Source: DASQGA01 sp035535315 (GTDB lineage Bacteria > Actinomycetota > Thermoleophilia > Gaiellales > Gaiellaceae). Taken from it: a stretch of 14,198 nt of DNA. The position numbers and the translations under genes were made by a program. Shown in pieces: positions 13,765 to 14,198 of this stretch (the first letter of the stretch is position 1; each line of letters opens with the position of its first letter). The notes below the pieces were generated by a model that searched no databases, was not told the DNA's origin, and saw only the letters and a list, made by a program, of their open reading frames with translations. Location of the stretch: assembly GCA_035535315.1 (NCBI GenBank), contig DATLQD010000144.1:1-14198 (forward strand), written 5' to 3'.

Positions 13765-13817
13765 CTTCTAGGGGAAGACACAGATCGGCCGCGTGGGGGC
13801 CGAATGTCAGATCGGTG

Positions 13818-13937
13818 TCATTCCGACGCCGGCTCGTCCTCCCGAACCTCGCGGATCACCGCCTCGACCGCCTCGCGCTCGAGGAAGAACTCAACGACCT
13901 TCTCGGTCTGGGCGCTGACAACGCCGTAGAAGAGCAC
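13818..13937 (-). CDS. Possible small protein, 39 residues
   Basis: A minus frame reads VLFYGVVSAQTEKVVEFFLE and continues with EREAVEAVIREVREDEPASE to a TGA at 13818. The composition (alternating hydrophobics, then a charged amphipathic helix) looks like real protein, unlike the other frames. GTG 13937 is the only nearby in-frame start and has no Shine-Dalgarno. The frame stays open further upstream through a stem-loop to at least 14060, so a longer product with an unusual start is conceivable. I do not recognise the family. Confidence 0.35.
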   Translation of the reverse strand: MLFYGVVSAQTEKVVEFFLEREAVEAVIREVREDEPASE

Positions 13938-14017
13938 GTCGTCAGCATAAGAATCTTGCGGCCCCGGCCGCTCTAGAGTCTCTTGCGCGTCGAGGCGATC
14001 GAACTCCCAGTCCGACG

Positions 14018-14053
14018 CTAGCCATTCCTGGGACGGAAACCGGGAATGGCTAG
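14018..14053 (-). terminator. Strong stem-loop after a minus-strand gene, no T-run
   Basis: The arms CTAGCCATTCC (14018-14028) and GGAATGGCTAG (14043-14053) are perfect, and with one G-T wobble the stem extends to 14 bp around an 8-base loop (14032-14039). It begins 8 bp after the stop codon at 14062. The missing T-run means it is not a standard intrinsic terminator; it may protect the mRNA 3' end or be a T-less terminator. Confidence 0.55.
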
Positions 14054-14061
14054 GGCAGCGA

Positions 14062-14198
14062 TCAGCGTCCGTGTGCGGGCGTGAAGAGAACGAACGCCTT
14101 GAAGTAATCGGGTGGCGCCAGGCTCCTGTCGAAGCACACGACGAGATTGCCTCGATCTTGTTGTCCCGGCGGCTGATACTGGGCGCCGGGCGTCATGT
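14062..14198 (-). CDS. 3' end of an unidentified CDS (partial)
   Basis: The minus frame is open from the right edge to TGA at 14062. An ATG at 14196 would give 44 residues, but the two bases before it do not allow a decision, so the gene may begin outside. The visible sequence includes NLVVCFDRSLAPPDYFKAFV and ends FTPAHGR, which looks like the C-terminal strands and helix of a globular protein. I do not recognise a family. A strong stem-loop follows the stop. Confidence 0.5.
   Translation of the reverse strand, partial: MTPGAQYQPPGQQDRGNLVVCFDRSLAPPDYFKAFVLFTPAHGR

Noticed and set aside
13700..13770. SRP RNA, tmRNA or tRNA upstream of the plus-strand terminator
   Set aside because: I looked for the SRP GGAAGG/AGCAG core and a tRNA T-arm on both strands and did not find matching conserved sequence.

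Overview
The window reads as chromosomal DNA of a high-GC bacterium. GC-rich codons, GTG and TTG starts, a likely leaderless promoter, an acyl-CoA mutase and actinobacterial-looking ABC-2 genes suggest an actinobacterium, perhaps a deep lineage such as Thermoleophilia. That assignment is inference; no rRNA or other marker gene is present.

Layout. (1) 1-2448, minus: the N-terminal 816 residues of a large membrane-anchored or secreted Ig-like repeat protein that runs off the left edge. (2) 2449-2729: a divergent regulatory region with a 10-bp-arm inverted repeat, a phased GGCTT array and a probable leaderless promoter. (3) 2730-6814, plus: four overlapping genes: a B12-dependent acyl-CoA mutase large subunit with isobutyryl-CoA-mutase-type specificity residues, an ABC ATPase, an ABC-2 permease and a nucleotidyltransferase. 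(4) 6749-10615, minus: a RiPP cluster of lasso-peptide type, transcribed as B1 (PqqD-like leader-binding protein), C (asparagine-synthetase-like cyclase), A (59-residue precursor), K (HPr-kinase-like) and B2 (transglutaminase-like leader protease). The two arms converge and overlap tail to tail by 66 bp. (5) 10616-10819: a divergent promoter region. (6) 10820-12319, plus: a MshEN-domain protein (GspE/PilB N-terminal domain, predicted c-di-GMP binding) with a long Pro-Glu-rich linker and no ATPase. (7) 12332-13699, minus: an MBL-fold hydrolase followed by a 2-oxoglutarate/Fe(II) oxygenase. (8) 13700-14198: a plus-strand terminator, a doubtful small ORF, a strong stem-loop and the 3' end of another minus-strand gene.

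How it fits together. The central part looks like a complete RiPP locus. B1 would hold the leader, B2 would cut it, and C would activate a side-chain carboxylate for cyclisation. The kinase and nucleotidyltransferase are candidate tailoring enzymes, and the ABC pair a candidate exporter. The precursor has a lasso-type leader pattern and an almost perfect Shine-Dalgarno, but the core predicted from leader geometry has no Asp/Glu at ring positions 7-9 and no C-terminal Ser for the kinase. The product may therefore not be a classical lasso peptide, or may be cut at an unusual site (Gly39 would put Asp at position 9). An intrinsic terminator between A and K probably makes the precursor much more abundant than K and B2.
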